The position numbers were made by a program, and so were the translations under genes. Of a stretch of 64,000 bases of DNA, positions 1 to 7,460 are shown one piece after another. Position 1 is the first letter of the stretch; every line of letters starts with the position of its first letter. The notes beneath the pieces were generated by a model. The model had not been told where the DNA came from and did not search any database. It saw only the letters and a program-made list of their open reading frames with translations. The DNA comes from Algibacillus agarilyticus (lineage in GTDB: Bacteria; Pseudomonadota; Gammaproteobacteria; Enterobacterales; Alteromonadaceae). The stretch lies in NCBI RefSeq assembly GCF_003286125.1, contig NZ_QMED01000008.1, positions 102,195 through 166,194 on the forward strand, read 5' to 3'.

Positions 1-318
<318 letters not shown>

Positions 319-411
319 CTATTATTCAGTTGTACGCAAATTATATTTATTTCTAACAGAATGATAATATAGCCAAATTACAAATTACTTTTACTGTGTG
401 GTAATAATAAA

Positions 412-1287
412 ATGGGAACTCAATGGGAAGGTATAAATGAATTTGTTGCCGTTGCAGAAGCCAATAGCTTTACGCAAGCGAGTCAAAAATTAGCGTTATC
501 CACTGCTCAAGTCAGTCGACAAGTCAGCGCACTAGAACAAAGGCTCAACGTAAAACTATTTTACCGAACCACACGTAAAGTCTCACTCACGCAAGAAGGC
601 CAAGTATTTTATCAACACTGTCGTAGCGTGTTAGATGGCTTAAGTGCAGCCGAACAAGCCATTACGCAATTACAAACATCGCCCAAAGGTAAAATACAAC
701 TGTCAGCTCCCATCACCTATGGCGAACAACAAGTTGTCCCTCTAGTTAATAACTTTATTTTGCAATATCCAGAAATAGAAGTGCGATTACACCTCACTAA
801 TCATCGCGAAAACCTAATCGAAGAGGGATTCGATCTGGCGGTTCGATTAGGTAAATTAAAAGATTCAAGCTTAATTGCCAAATACCTCGCCCCTAGAATT
901 AATCACGTTTGCGCTTCGCCGCATTATTTGGCCACACAGGGTGAACCACACAGCTTGTCAGAACTGCATCAACACAATTGCTTATTAGGCACTCGTGATT
1001 ACTGGCAATTTAAGCAACAAAATAAAGAAAAGCACATACGCGTTCACGGTAACTTACGTTGCAACAGTGGCGTTGCTTTAGTTGATGCCGCACTTAAAAA
1101 CATCGGCATCATTCAACTACCTGGTTTTTATGTCGATGAGCACATAAAAACAGGGCAACTTATTCCGTTGTTAACTCAATATAGTTTAGGCGATGAAGGT
1201 GTATGGGCGGTTTACCCAAATAATAAATTTGTATCACCTAAGATACGCTTGTTTATTGATTACTTAAGTCAAAATTTAAATAGTTAA
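412..1287 (+). CDS. LysR-family transcriptional regulator
   Basis: A 291-residue protein of normal LysR length. The N-terminal winged helix-turn-helix (about residues 5-65) reads FVAVAEANSFTQASQKLALS followed by VSRQVSALEQRL and FYRTTRKVSLTQEG, typical of the YafC/DsdC-like branch. The remainder is a periplasmic-binding-protein-like effector domain (GFDLAVRLGKL, IIQLPGFYVDEHI). It is transcribed away from the formaldehyde dehydrogenase gene and shares its 102-bp intergenic region, so frmA is the obvious candidate target; that is inference from arrangement only. The effector cannot be read from sequence. Confidence 0.9.
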   Translation: MGTQWEGINEFVAVAEANSFTQASQKLALSTAQVSRQVSALEQRLNVKLFYRTTRKVSLTQEGQVFYQHCRSVLDGLSAAEQAITQLQTSPKGKIQLSAPITYGEQQVVPLVNNFILQYPEIEVRLHLTNHRENLIEEGFDLAVRLGKLKDSSLIAKYLAPRINHVCASPHYLATQGEPHSLSELHQHNCLLGTRDYWQFKQQNKEKHIRVHGNLRCNSGVALVDAALKNIGIIQLPGFYVDEHIKTGQLIPLLTQYSLGDEGVWAVYPNNKFVSPKIRLFIDYLSQNLNS

Positions 1288-1303
1288 TAAAATCAAAACG
1301 CAG

Positions 1304-2062
1304 TTAACGGCCAAACGCCAATAAGTGCTTTCGAGTGGCAGGCGCCATTTTTTCAATCGCGTATCTCAACGTTGAACGAGACAACGTATTAATATTTTTT
1401 TCAATATATTGAATCACTGCCCGTTCATGTTCAATAGACGTGACCTTTAATAACCAGCCTACGCTTTTTTGTACGAACTCATCTTTATCATTGATAAGCT
1501 GATCACAATTAGTAAAGATTAACTGCGTATCCAAACAATACATTGATTGACCGATTTTGCGCTTAATAAATTTAACCCAAACAACATTGCTTGCACGGCG
1601 ACACCATGCCACATCAGAAAGCGACCAATGCTGTGTTTTTTCAATTAAATGCGGGCGTCCCATAAAAAAAAGATAAATGGTTTTAATACACAAATCATCA
1701 ACCAAAGCCCAGTTATTAGCGTAATGCGTTAACCAATATTCAAAGCGCACTAACAAACCATCATCGTAATGACGTTTTACAAATTTATTTAATAAACCAA
1801 AAGCAATTAGAGTCTCTTCGTTATACTCCGCTTTTTGTAACAGGTATTCACACAGCTCAAGTGTATCGTCGGCACTTAATTCGCTATATTGCGTTTGGAA
1901 TGCTTGAATAACCTGCTTAATATCACCCGCATTCGCGCCGATACAGTTAATGCCATGCGGAAAGTACCGACGGCTTGACTCTGCTTTTTCGGCACTACTC
2001 ACCTGTATTAAATTAGTTTTTAAACCTTGATAATAAAATTCGTGTGTTTGCATGTAGCTCAT
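1304..2062 (-). CDS. DNA alkylation repair (AlkD-like HEAT-repeat) protein
   Basis: A 252-residue all-helical protein matching the AlkD/AlkC DNA alkylation repair family. The segment FEYWLTHYANNWALVDDLC corresponds to the tryptophan/aspartate part of AlkD that contacts the damaged base, and WCRRASNVVWVKFIKRKIG and DEFVQKSVGWLLKV are the characteristic following repeats. Members excise N3- and N7-alkylated purines by trapping rather than flipping the base. The gene is convergent with the LysR gene (16 bp between stops). Whether it is catalytic is not proven; several family members are only weakly active. Confidence 0.8.
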   Translation of the reverse strand: MSYMQTHEFYYQGLKTNLIQVSSAEKAESSRRYFPHGINCIGANAGDIKQVIQAFQTQYSELSADDTLELCEYLLQKAEYNEETLIAFGLLNKFVKRHYDDGLLVRFEYWLTHYANNWALVDDLCIKTIYLFFMGRPHLIEKTQHWSLSDVAWCRRASNVVWVKFIKRKIGQSMYCLDTQLIFTNCDQLINDKDEFVQKSVGWLLKVTSIEHERAVIQYIEKNINTLSRSTLRYAIEKMAPATRKHLLAFGR

Positions 2063-2112
2063 TCATTATTTTATTGCTTGCACTAATCCGAGTAGCTTTT
2101 AAAAATGAGGCT

Positions 2113-2499
2113 TTAAAATGTGATTTCATAGCGAGCAGTGCCATCAGAAAGTGTTTCAAACTGACCTTTTAAACCCACTAGGCTTTTGTCGGGTACACTC
2201 TCAATGATCACAAACTCACTTCTAGCCACGCCTTTTTCAAAGCAACCGTCATGTTTTAAAATCAATCGGCATGAAGCTTCATTATATTGACCTGAAAACG
2301 TTTCAAACCCTAAAAATTGGGCCTGGCCATTAGCATCATAAGCCATTTGATATTTAACAACACTATCTCCTTGAATACCGCCTTGATAACACTGTTTAAC
2401 CAAAGCAGAGCTTAACTTACTGCCATCATCAAAATCATGTTCGACGTTTTCTTTCCAATCTGTAATTTGAAATTCACCGGTAATTTTCATAACATTCAC
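2113..2499 (-). CDS. DUF3224 domain-containing protein
   Basis: A 128-residue soluble protein with the GEFQITDWKE start, the GGIQGDSVVKYQMAY middle and the GLKGQFETLSDGTARYEITF end typical of DUF3224. The family has a lipocalin-like beta-barrel pattern (alternating hydrophobic strands) and no established function. A second in-frame ATG three codons in (MKITGEF) is an equally good start. It lies 50 bp upstream of the AlkD-like gene on the same strand and could be cotranscribed with it. There is no signal peptide. Confidence 0.75.
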   Translation of the reverse strand: MNVMKITGEFQITDWKENVEHDFDDGSKLSSALVKQCYQGGIQGDSVVKYQMAYDANGQAQFLGFETFSGQYNEASCRLILKHDGCFEKGVARSEFVIIESVPDKSLVGLKGQFETLSDGTARYEITF

Positions 2500-2590
2500 T
2501 TCTGCCGTATTGATCCATTTATTGAGTGGTTTAACAGTAGCACTTTACAAATACCGCGTATTGTAAAAACACGTCAAATGGTGCATCACC

Positions 2591-3382
2591 TTGAAAATAA
2601 ACAAGCAAAAATTGACGGGGATTTTACACCCCAAAAGCAGTGCAAAAAACTATAAGCTAAGAAGATACTTTCCCAGTACAGCTTTAAGTGAATGGATAGA
2701 TCAGTTTTGGTTTGTCGACTGGAATTTACCTGATGGTATTCAGCACCAGCAGGAAAATTTACCCGATCCTAATTTTCACCTCATTTATGAAAAAAACACA
2801 TTCAAACTCATTGGTCCGGTTAGCAAAAAATACACTTTCCGCATGGAAGGACAAGGGGAAATTATCGGGGTTAAATTTAAAGTTGCAGCCATCACGCATT
2901 TACTCAACAACGCCGCTGATGAATATGTTGATAAAACGATCAATATAGGTGACATATTCAATGCAGAAACAATAAATCAATTAACTCAGTTGGCTAATAA
3001 TAAAGCGGATGAACAACAAATAGCGATCTTGCAAACGGCGTTGCACACATACTTTAACGTTTCACCGTCGCCTGCAATTATACAAGTTCGCCAACTTATG
3101 CAGCTTATCCAAACTCATCCCGATATTCAGTCTGTTAATGGCTTAGCTCGGGTGTCAAATATTCCGGTAAGAAGCATTCAACGCAGCTTTAAACAATATG
3201 TAGGTCTATCTCCAAAATGGTTAATCCGAAAATATCGCCTACACCAAGCCCTAACTCGGTTAGAAAATAAAGAACGAGATATCTTGGATATTGTTGAGCA
3301 ACTGGGTTATACCGACCAACCTCATCTCATTCGAGACTTTCAAGAAATATTAGGCGTCACGCCAAGTCAGTATCTTAAATAA
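2591..3382 (+). CDS. AraC-family transcriptional regulator
   Basis: About 263 residues. The C-terminal 85 residues hold a double helix-turn-helix (GLARVSNIPVRSIQRSFKQY ... ILDIVEQLGYTDQPHLIRDF ... LGVTPSQYLK), the AraC/XylS DNA-binding module. The N-terminal region (RRYFPSTALSEWIDQFWFVDW, ENLPDPNFHLIYEK) resembles the DUF6597-type sensor domain common in this subgroup. The reading frame opens at a TTG at 2591; the true start may be a little further in, because the first conserved residues are near YKLRRYFPS. The target is unknown; the neighbours are a DUF3224 gene (divergent) and a YjbR gene (convergent). Confidence 0.85.
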   Translation: MKINKQKLTGILHPKSSAKNYKLRRYFPSTALSEWIDQFWFVDWNLPDGIQHQQENLPDPNFHLIYEKNTFKLIGPVSKKYTFRMEGQGEIIGVKFKVAAITHLLNNAADEYVDKTINIGDIFNAETINQLTQLANNKADEQQIAILQTALHTYFNVSPSPAIIQVRQLMQLIQTHPDIQSVNGLARVSNIPVRSIQRSFKQYVGLSPKWLIRKYRLHQALTRLENKERDILDIVEQLGYTDQPHLIRDFQEILGVTPSQYLK

Positions 3383-3385
3383 AGA

Positions 3386-3778
3386 CTAAAGATGGATCAT
3401 AATCGAAGCTTGATCTTTCTTGGTCATTTTACTGACCACTAAATTAAACGAATTATCGATCATGCGCTCAATTTCCCCCTGCGGGATCGAACCATCAAGA
3501 ATAATAGTATTCCAGTGTTTTTTGCTCATGTGATAACCGGGGATCACCGCGGTAAATAAATCACGCAATATGAAAGCTTCATCAGGATCACACTTTAAGT
3601 TCATCCACCAATAAGCGGGTTGTTCATCTGTGTTTTTTGCTTTACCCATTTTGCCCAGTGCAAGCGTCGCAAACATCTTGTTTTTAACTTTAAATACTTT
3701 AATCTCATCACCAAAAGGGTAATCTAAAATAGCATGGGGCTTGGCTAATAAATAAGCTTGGCAGGTTGATTCATCCAT
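3386..3778 (-). CDS. MmcQ/YjbR family protein
   Basis: A 130-residue protein with the features of the MmcQ/YjbR (cyaY-like fold) family: the opening AKPHAILDYPFGDEIKVFKV, the WWMNLKCDPDEA strand and YHMSKKHWNTIIL, where the HMxKxHW motif is the signature. Family members bind double-stranded DNA non-specifically or sit in mobile and stress contexts; no enzymatic role is established. It ends 3 bp from the AraC gene (convergent). The upstream side faces the long palindrome at 3867-3893. Confidence 0.85.
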   Translation of the reverse strand: MDESTCQAYLLAKPHAILDYPFGDEIKVFKVKNKMFATLALGKMGKAKNTDEQPAYWWMNLKCDPDEAFILRDLFTAVIPGYHMSKKHWNTIILDGSIPQGEIERMIDNSFNLVVSKMTKKDQASIMIHL

Positions 3779-3866
3779 GGCTGATCCTCCACTAGATCAA
3801 TTATTTTTCATATTAATACGGTAGCCACAAAAACAAATATAGCGGTATCAATAAGATAATGTAAAT

Positions 3867-3893
3867 TATATACCCAAGTCACTTGGGTATATA
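3867..3893. repeat. Interspersed palindrome, copy 1
   Basis: A perfect 13-bp inverted repeat around one central C; the core arms are ATACCCAAGT and ACTTGGGTAT. It lies between hmp (stop at 3914, minus strand) and the YjbR gene. There is no following T-run, so it is not a classical intrinsic terminator. The same core recurs at 26874-26908 and in degenerate form at 59291-59315. Confidence 0.8.
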
Positions 3894-3913
3894 TTGTTTA
3901 TGCATTTTTACAT

Positions 3914-5098
3914 TTATAAGGTTGCATGTGGGCCAAAAACTTCATAATGGATCCGGCTTTCGTCAACGCCTTGTTTAATTAAATTAGTTTTAGCAAACTG
4001 CATAAAACCAACCGGCCCGCATAAATAAAAATGCCCCTCTTTGATCGGCAAATCAACTTGGCTAAAATCGATTAACCCATGATGAACATGAGGTTGAGTG
4101 CTGCATTCTTCTTTATACCACGTTGCAAAATGCCAATCGTTGCGGTTACATAATGCTTCGGTACGGTTGGCAAATGAATGTTGCGATGCGTTTTCGCAAG
4201 CATGAAGATAATAAACCGGCTTAGCATAATGTTCAGCCGCTAGTTTTTCTAACATGGCTTGCATTGGTGTAATACCAACACCCGCCGAAATTAATACCAC
4301 CGGAGCCGAACGATCAACAAAAAAGAAATCGCCAGCGGGTGCGTGTAAATCAACTAAATCACCAACATTTAAATGATCATGTAAATGATTAGACATTAAA
4401 CCATCATGCTCGCCCAATTCGCGCTTAACCGAAATACGGTAGCTTTTACCATTCGGTTTGCTTGATAACGAATATTGACGAATTTCAACATAATCACTGC
4501 CTTGAGGTGTTAACTCTACCCCTACATACTGACCAACTTGATAATCAATAACCGGCTGATGATCCATAGGTTCAAATACAAAACTCGTCACCAATGCCGA
4601 TTCAACCACTTTATCAACTAAGCAAAAAGCGCGTTTACCACGCCAGCCGCCAAGTGTATTTTCTCTTTGGCTATAAAGTTCTTCTTCACGATTAATAAAC
4701 ACATTGGCCAGTACACCGTAAGCAGCAGTCCAGGCGGTTTCAACTTCTTCAGTGAATTGTTCAGGCAGTAACTCGCGTAATGTTTCAATTAAATGCAAAC
4801 CAACAACGTCGTAGTGTGCGGGCTCAACATGAAAACTCGTGTGCTTTTGCACAATACGCTCTACCGCGTGTTTAAGTACAGCCAAGTTATCAATATTTTT
4901 TGCATACGCTAATATGGCACCAAACAATGCCGTTTTTTGACGACCCGTTTGTTGATTACTCATATTAAAAATATTTTTTAATTCTGGGTTGTGCGTGAAC
5001 AGGCGTTGATAAAAATGCTCGGTTATCGCATCTCCTCCCACTTCTAATAAAGGGATCGTACTTTTTACTACAGCAATATGTTCAGTCGTTAACATCAA
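3914..5098 (-). CDS. hmp: Flavohaemoglobin, nitric oxide dioxygenase
   Basis: A 394-residue protein with the full Hmp layout: a globin domain (about 1-140, with the proximal-histidine region VERIVQKHTSFHVEPAHY), an FAD-binding barrel with RQYSLSS, and an NAD-binding domain with ISAGVGITPM, YLCGPVGFM and the terminal YEVFGPH. It converts NO plus O2 to nitrate using NAD(P)H in the cytosol and is the main aerobic NO detoxification enzyme. A second ATG directly follows the first. A 94-residue membrane protein gene lies 63 bp upstream on the same strand, and two NorR-like palindromes precede that gene, so the pair is probably one NO-inducible operon. Confidence 0.97.
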   Translation of the reverse strand: MMLTTEHIAVVKSTIPLLEVGGDAITEHFYQRLFTHNPELKNIFNMSNQQTGRQKTALFGAILAYAKNIDNLAVLKHAVERIVQKHTSFHVEPAHYDVVGLHLIETLRELLPEQFTEEVETAWTAAYGVLANVFINREEELYSQRENTLGGWRGKRAFCLVDKVVESALVTSFVFEPMDHQPVIDYQVGQYVGVELTPQGSDYVEIRQYSLSSKPNGKSYRISVKRELGEHDGLMSNHLHDHLNVGDLVDLHAPAGDFFFVDRSAPVVLISAGVGITPMQAMLEKLAAEHYAKPVYYLHACENASQHSFANRTEALCNRNDWHFATWYKEECSTQPHVHHGLIDFSQVDLPIKEGHFYLCGPVGFMQFAKTNLIKQGVDESRIHYEVFGPHATL

Positions 5099-5161
5099 TA
5101 TCTCCTAGATAATTTAAATTGGTTTGAAAATAAAAATAAACATAAAATCGAATCACTAAGC

Positions 5162-5446
5162 TCAAAAAGCGCGGTGCCCTAGCCCATAAGCACCTACGCA
5201 TCGAATGACATAACCTAATTTAGCCAGAGCAGCAAAAATGATCGTGCCAATATGAGCCGCAATTTGAGCACCTAAAGCAAAATATTGCTCAAAACCAAAA
5301 TTGATAAAAATACAAATCAACGTGATACATAAAGCGGTAATGCCTAAACCATTACCCAGTTTTAAGCACAATTTATAATTTTCTTGATTTGGATCAGTAT
5401 CTAAAGAATCTACAGGTGTATTGTGTTCATGCATGGCTGATTTCAC
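5162..5446 (-). CDS. Small membrane protein linked to hmp
   Basis: A 94-residue protein I do not recognise. Residues about 1-28 are hydrophilic and acidic (NTPVDSLDTDPNQENYK), followed by two hydrophobic stretches: GITALCITLICIFINFGF and IAAHIGTIIFAALAKLGYVI. This suggests a two-helix inner-membrane protein with a cytoplasmic N-terminus. It is the first gene after the NorR-like operators and is followed by hmp, so a role in NO or nitrosative stress is likely by context. No haem- or copper-ligand pattern is evident beyond scattered histidines near the ends. Confidence 0.7.
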   Translation of the reverse strand: MKSAMHEHNTPVDSLDTDPNQENYKLCLKLGNGLGITALCITLICIFINFGFEQYFALGAQIAAHIGTIIFAALAKLGYVIRCVGAYGLGHRAF

Positions 5447-5563
5447 TTAAGGTTAATGCTTCAATAATGTTTATAACTTTCTATTACAAAAAGCATTCCA
5501 ACCCAAAATTAGTCATTTATTTCAATATGTTAGATAAAAATCAATAAGCACACACATATTAAA

Positions 5564-5578
5564 GAGTCATTTAGACTC
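5564..5578 (-). promoter_or_regulatory. NorR-like operator, proximal
   Basis: GAGTCATTTAGACTC, an inverted repeat (GAGTC/GACTC) containing GT-N7-AC, the published core of NorR enhancer sites. It is 118 bp upstream of the start of the 94-residue gene preceding hmp. No norR gene is in the window. Confidence 0.55.
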
Positions 5579-5606
5579 ACAATAAAACACAAACAAAAAC
5601 ACATAA

Positions 5607-5621
5607 GAGTCATTTGGACTC
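5607..5621 (-). promoter_or_regulatory. NorR-like operator, distal
   Basis: GAGTCATTTGGACTC differs by one base from the site 43 bp away and again fits GT-N7-AC. The arms extend to 6 bp (AGAGTC/GACTCT). The 43-bp centre-to-centre spacing is about four helical turns, placing both on one DNA face, as expected for enhancer sites. Confidence 0.55.
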
Positions 5622-5895
5622 TCGCGTGGTTTAACGTTAAATTTATTTAAATAGATAAGAAGCATCGCACACCGATAATCCGAAATGCACACAACCATTA
5701 AAGAAGGGATGGATTTAGCGATATGTGCTTTACGAATTCAAGTTGCCAAAGAATGAAGATAAACATGAATAAAATAGAGGGGGCAGAGCCGTTTAACTAA
5801 CCTACACGCTGGATGATAAACTCATTTATGAATGGCGTTTCACAGGGTGAAAGCACAATAAAAATAAACAAAAAACATAAGTTCAGCAGGCGAAA

Positions 5896-7329
5896 TCAAT
5901 CAACTATAAATTGGTTTTTGCCGGCCGCTTTAGCCTTGTATAACGCGCCATCAACTCGTTTAATAATGGCATCGATATCATCGTCGTCTTGCACGGCGGT
6001 AACACCCAAGCTAATCGTCACTTGATGGCCAACTAAATCAAACAAGGCCTGATCTTGCTCAATGGCTTTACCCAGTTTTTCAGCGCTGATGGCTGCACCT
6101 TCGGCATTACTGTTAAACAACAAAATAACAAACTCTTCACCGCCCCAGCGAGCAGCAAAATCGGTACCTCGGGTTGTGTTATCAAGCAATTTTGCAACTC
6201 GTTTTAAAACCTCATCACCCACATCATGGCCTTGGGTATCGTTAATTTTTTTAAAGTTGTCTAAATCTAAAAACAAAACCGATAGGTTAATATTATTGCG
6301 TTTTTTTAATTGCATTGCGTGCGCTAAACCCCGGTTAAAAAACCGACGATTAGGCAAGCCTGTTAGTTGGTCGTTGTCGGCTAATTGGTTTAGTTTACGA
6401 TGAATATTTCGCACATAAATCAAGATAATAAGCGTAATAGCAAGAGTGAGTAACAACGAGATAACAATATTAAAATAGAAGGTTTCTTTTACTTCTTTTG
6501 TAAAGTCATTCATTTTAGCTTCAACCAATAAATACAGATCAAGCTCAGGAATGTATTTACGGTTTAAAATAATACGCTCACCCTGGCGCTCATATTCAAA
6601 CAACTGTGAGCCTTTACTAATTAAATCGCTTTTAATCTGTTTTAATTCGGGCACTTCATTGATGTGATTGATCGAATGGCTATCAAGCTCCGAAATAATC
6701 ACTTGGCCTTGTTCATTAATAAAATACACATTGAAATGATAACTTAAACGAAATTGCTTAAGCATATCGTTTATGTAAGACGTTTTTAAACCAACCCCTG
6801 TTGCCCCAATCATATGAAAATCGTTATCGAAAATTTTATGATTAATAAACATGACCAATGAAGGTCCCATGTGTGCATTTTTATCGATGTTAATTTCTTG
6901 CGCTTCAGGCGTTTGCTTAAACGAAAAATACCATTGATTATGGGCGTTATCTTTATTTATTTTTTCTAACAGCCCTGCTGCAGAATAATAATTTTGTGTT
7001 TTCTCTGAGACTAAAAAGGTAGCAAACATTTGGTATTTATTTTGGATCGTATCTAAATATTTAACGACTTGCTCGGTATCACTTTCTTCGTTAGCTAACC
7101 AATCTTTCATGAACGTATCGTGAGCCATCATAGAGGCAATCAAATTGGGCTCGATGATCTGCTTTTGAATTTCAGTATAAATATTATCAACGGTTAAAGG
7201 TAACGCACTATTTTTTAATTGTGTATGCGTTAAATCCATCGATGCATAATAATTCACACTTGTCAGGCTAACCGACAAAGTAAAAAGCAAAGCGGTGATA
7301 ATAAAAACGATTCGATAATTAAACTGCAT
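5896..7329 (-). CDS. Cache-type sensor diguanylate cyclase
   Basis: 477 residues. An N-terminal membrane helix (IVFIITALLFTLSVSLTSV) and a second near residues 285-310 (FNIVISLLLTLAITLIILIYV) enclose a periplasmic domain of about 250 residues with the pattern of a Cache sensor (GATGVGLKTSYINDML, VYFINEQGQVIIS). The cytoplasmic GGDEF domain has a catalytic GGEEF at residues 396-400 (RWGGEEFVILL), preceded by NDQLTGLPNRRFF and LDLDNFKKINDTQGHDVGD. It should make c-di-GMP from GTP in response to a periplasmic small molecule. An inhibitory-site RxxD is not obvious. It is a single gene between hmp and the acyltransferase. Confidence 0.93.
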   Translation of the reverse strand: MQFNYRIVFIITALLFTLSVSLTSVNYYASMDLTHTQLKNSALPLTVDNIYTEIQKQIIEPNLIASMMAHDTFMKDWLANEESDTEQVVKYLDTIQNKYQMFATFLVSEKTQNYYSAAGLLEKINKDNAHNQWYFSFKQTPEAQEINIDKNAHMGPSLVMFINHKIFDNDFHMIGATGVGLKTSYINDMLKQFRLSYHFNVYFINEQGQVIISELDSHSINHINEVPELKQIKSDLISKGSQLFEYERQGERIILNRKYIPELDLYLLVEAKMNDFTKEVKETFYFNIVISLLLTLAITLIILIYVRNIHRKLNQLADNDQLTGLPNRRFFNRGLAHAMQLKKRNNINLSVLFLDLDNFKKINDTQGHDVGDEVLKRVAKLLDNTTRGTDFAARWGGEEFVILLFNSNAEGAAISAEKLGKAIEQDQALFDLVGHQVTISLGVTAVQDDDDIDAIIKRVDGALYKAKAAGKNQFIVD

Positions 7330-7420
7330 ATTCAGGGGGCTAAAAAAGGCGATGAGTCATTCCATAATAACAGCTACAGCCACGGCATCAACTCAATTAA
7401 CACACACAACGAGTGTTAGT

Positions 7421-7450
7421 TCATTGTTATGATAAAAACCATAACAATGA
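7421..7450 (-). terminator. Hairpin downstream of the OlsF-like gene
   Basis: An 11-bp perfect stem (TCATTGTTATG / CATAACAATGA) with an 8-base loop, 10 bp after the stop codon at 7461. It lacks a strong U-tract, so it may be a weak terminator or an mRNA 3' stabiliser. Confidence 0.4.
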
Positions 7451-7460
7451 ACAATAGCCG

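Larger units (their letters stand above)
5447..5895. promoter_or_regulatory. Regulatory intergenic region upstream of the hmp operon
   Basis: 449 bp without a convincing gene. It contains the two NorR-like palindromes listed separately. A possible sigma-54 element on the minus strand (a GG...GC pair near 5490-5510) has the wrong spacing and is not called. The right half (5640-5895), beyond the stop of the GGDEF gene, shows nothing recognisable. Confidence 0.5.

Noticed and set aside
5447-5563. Sigma-54 promoter before the 94-aa gene
   Set aside because: A GG-GC pair exists but the spacing is 8 rather than 10 bases; not enough to call, although NorR would require one.
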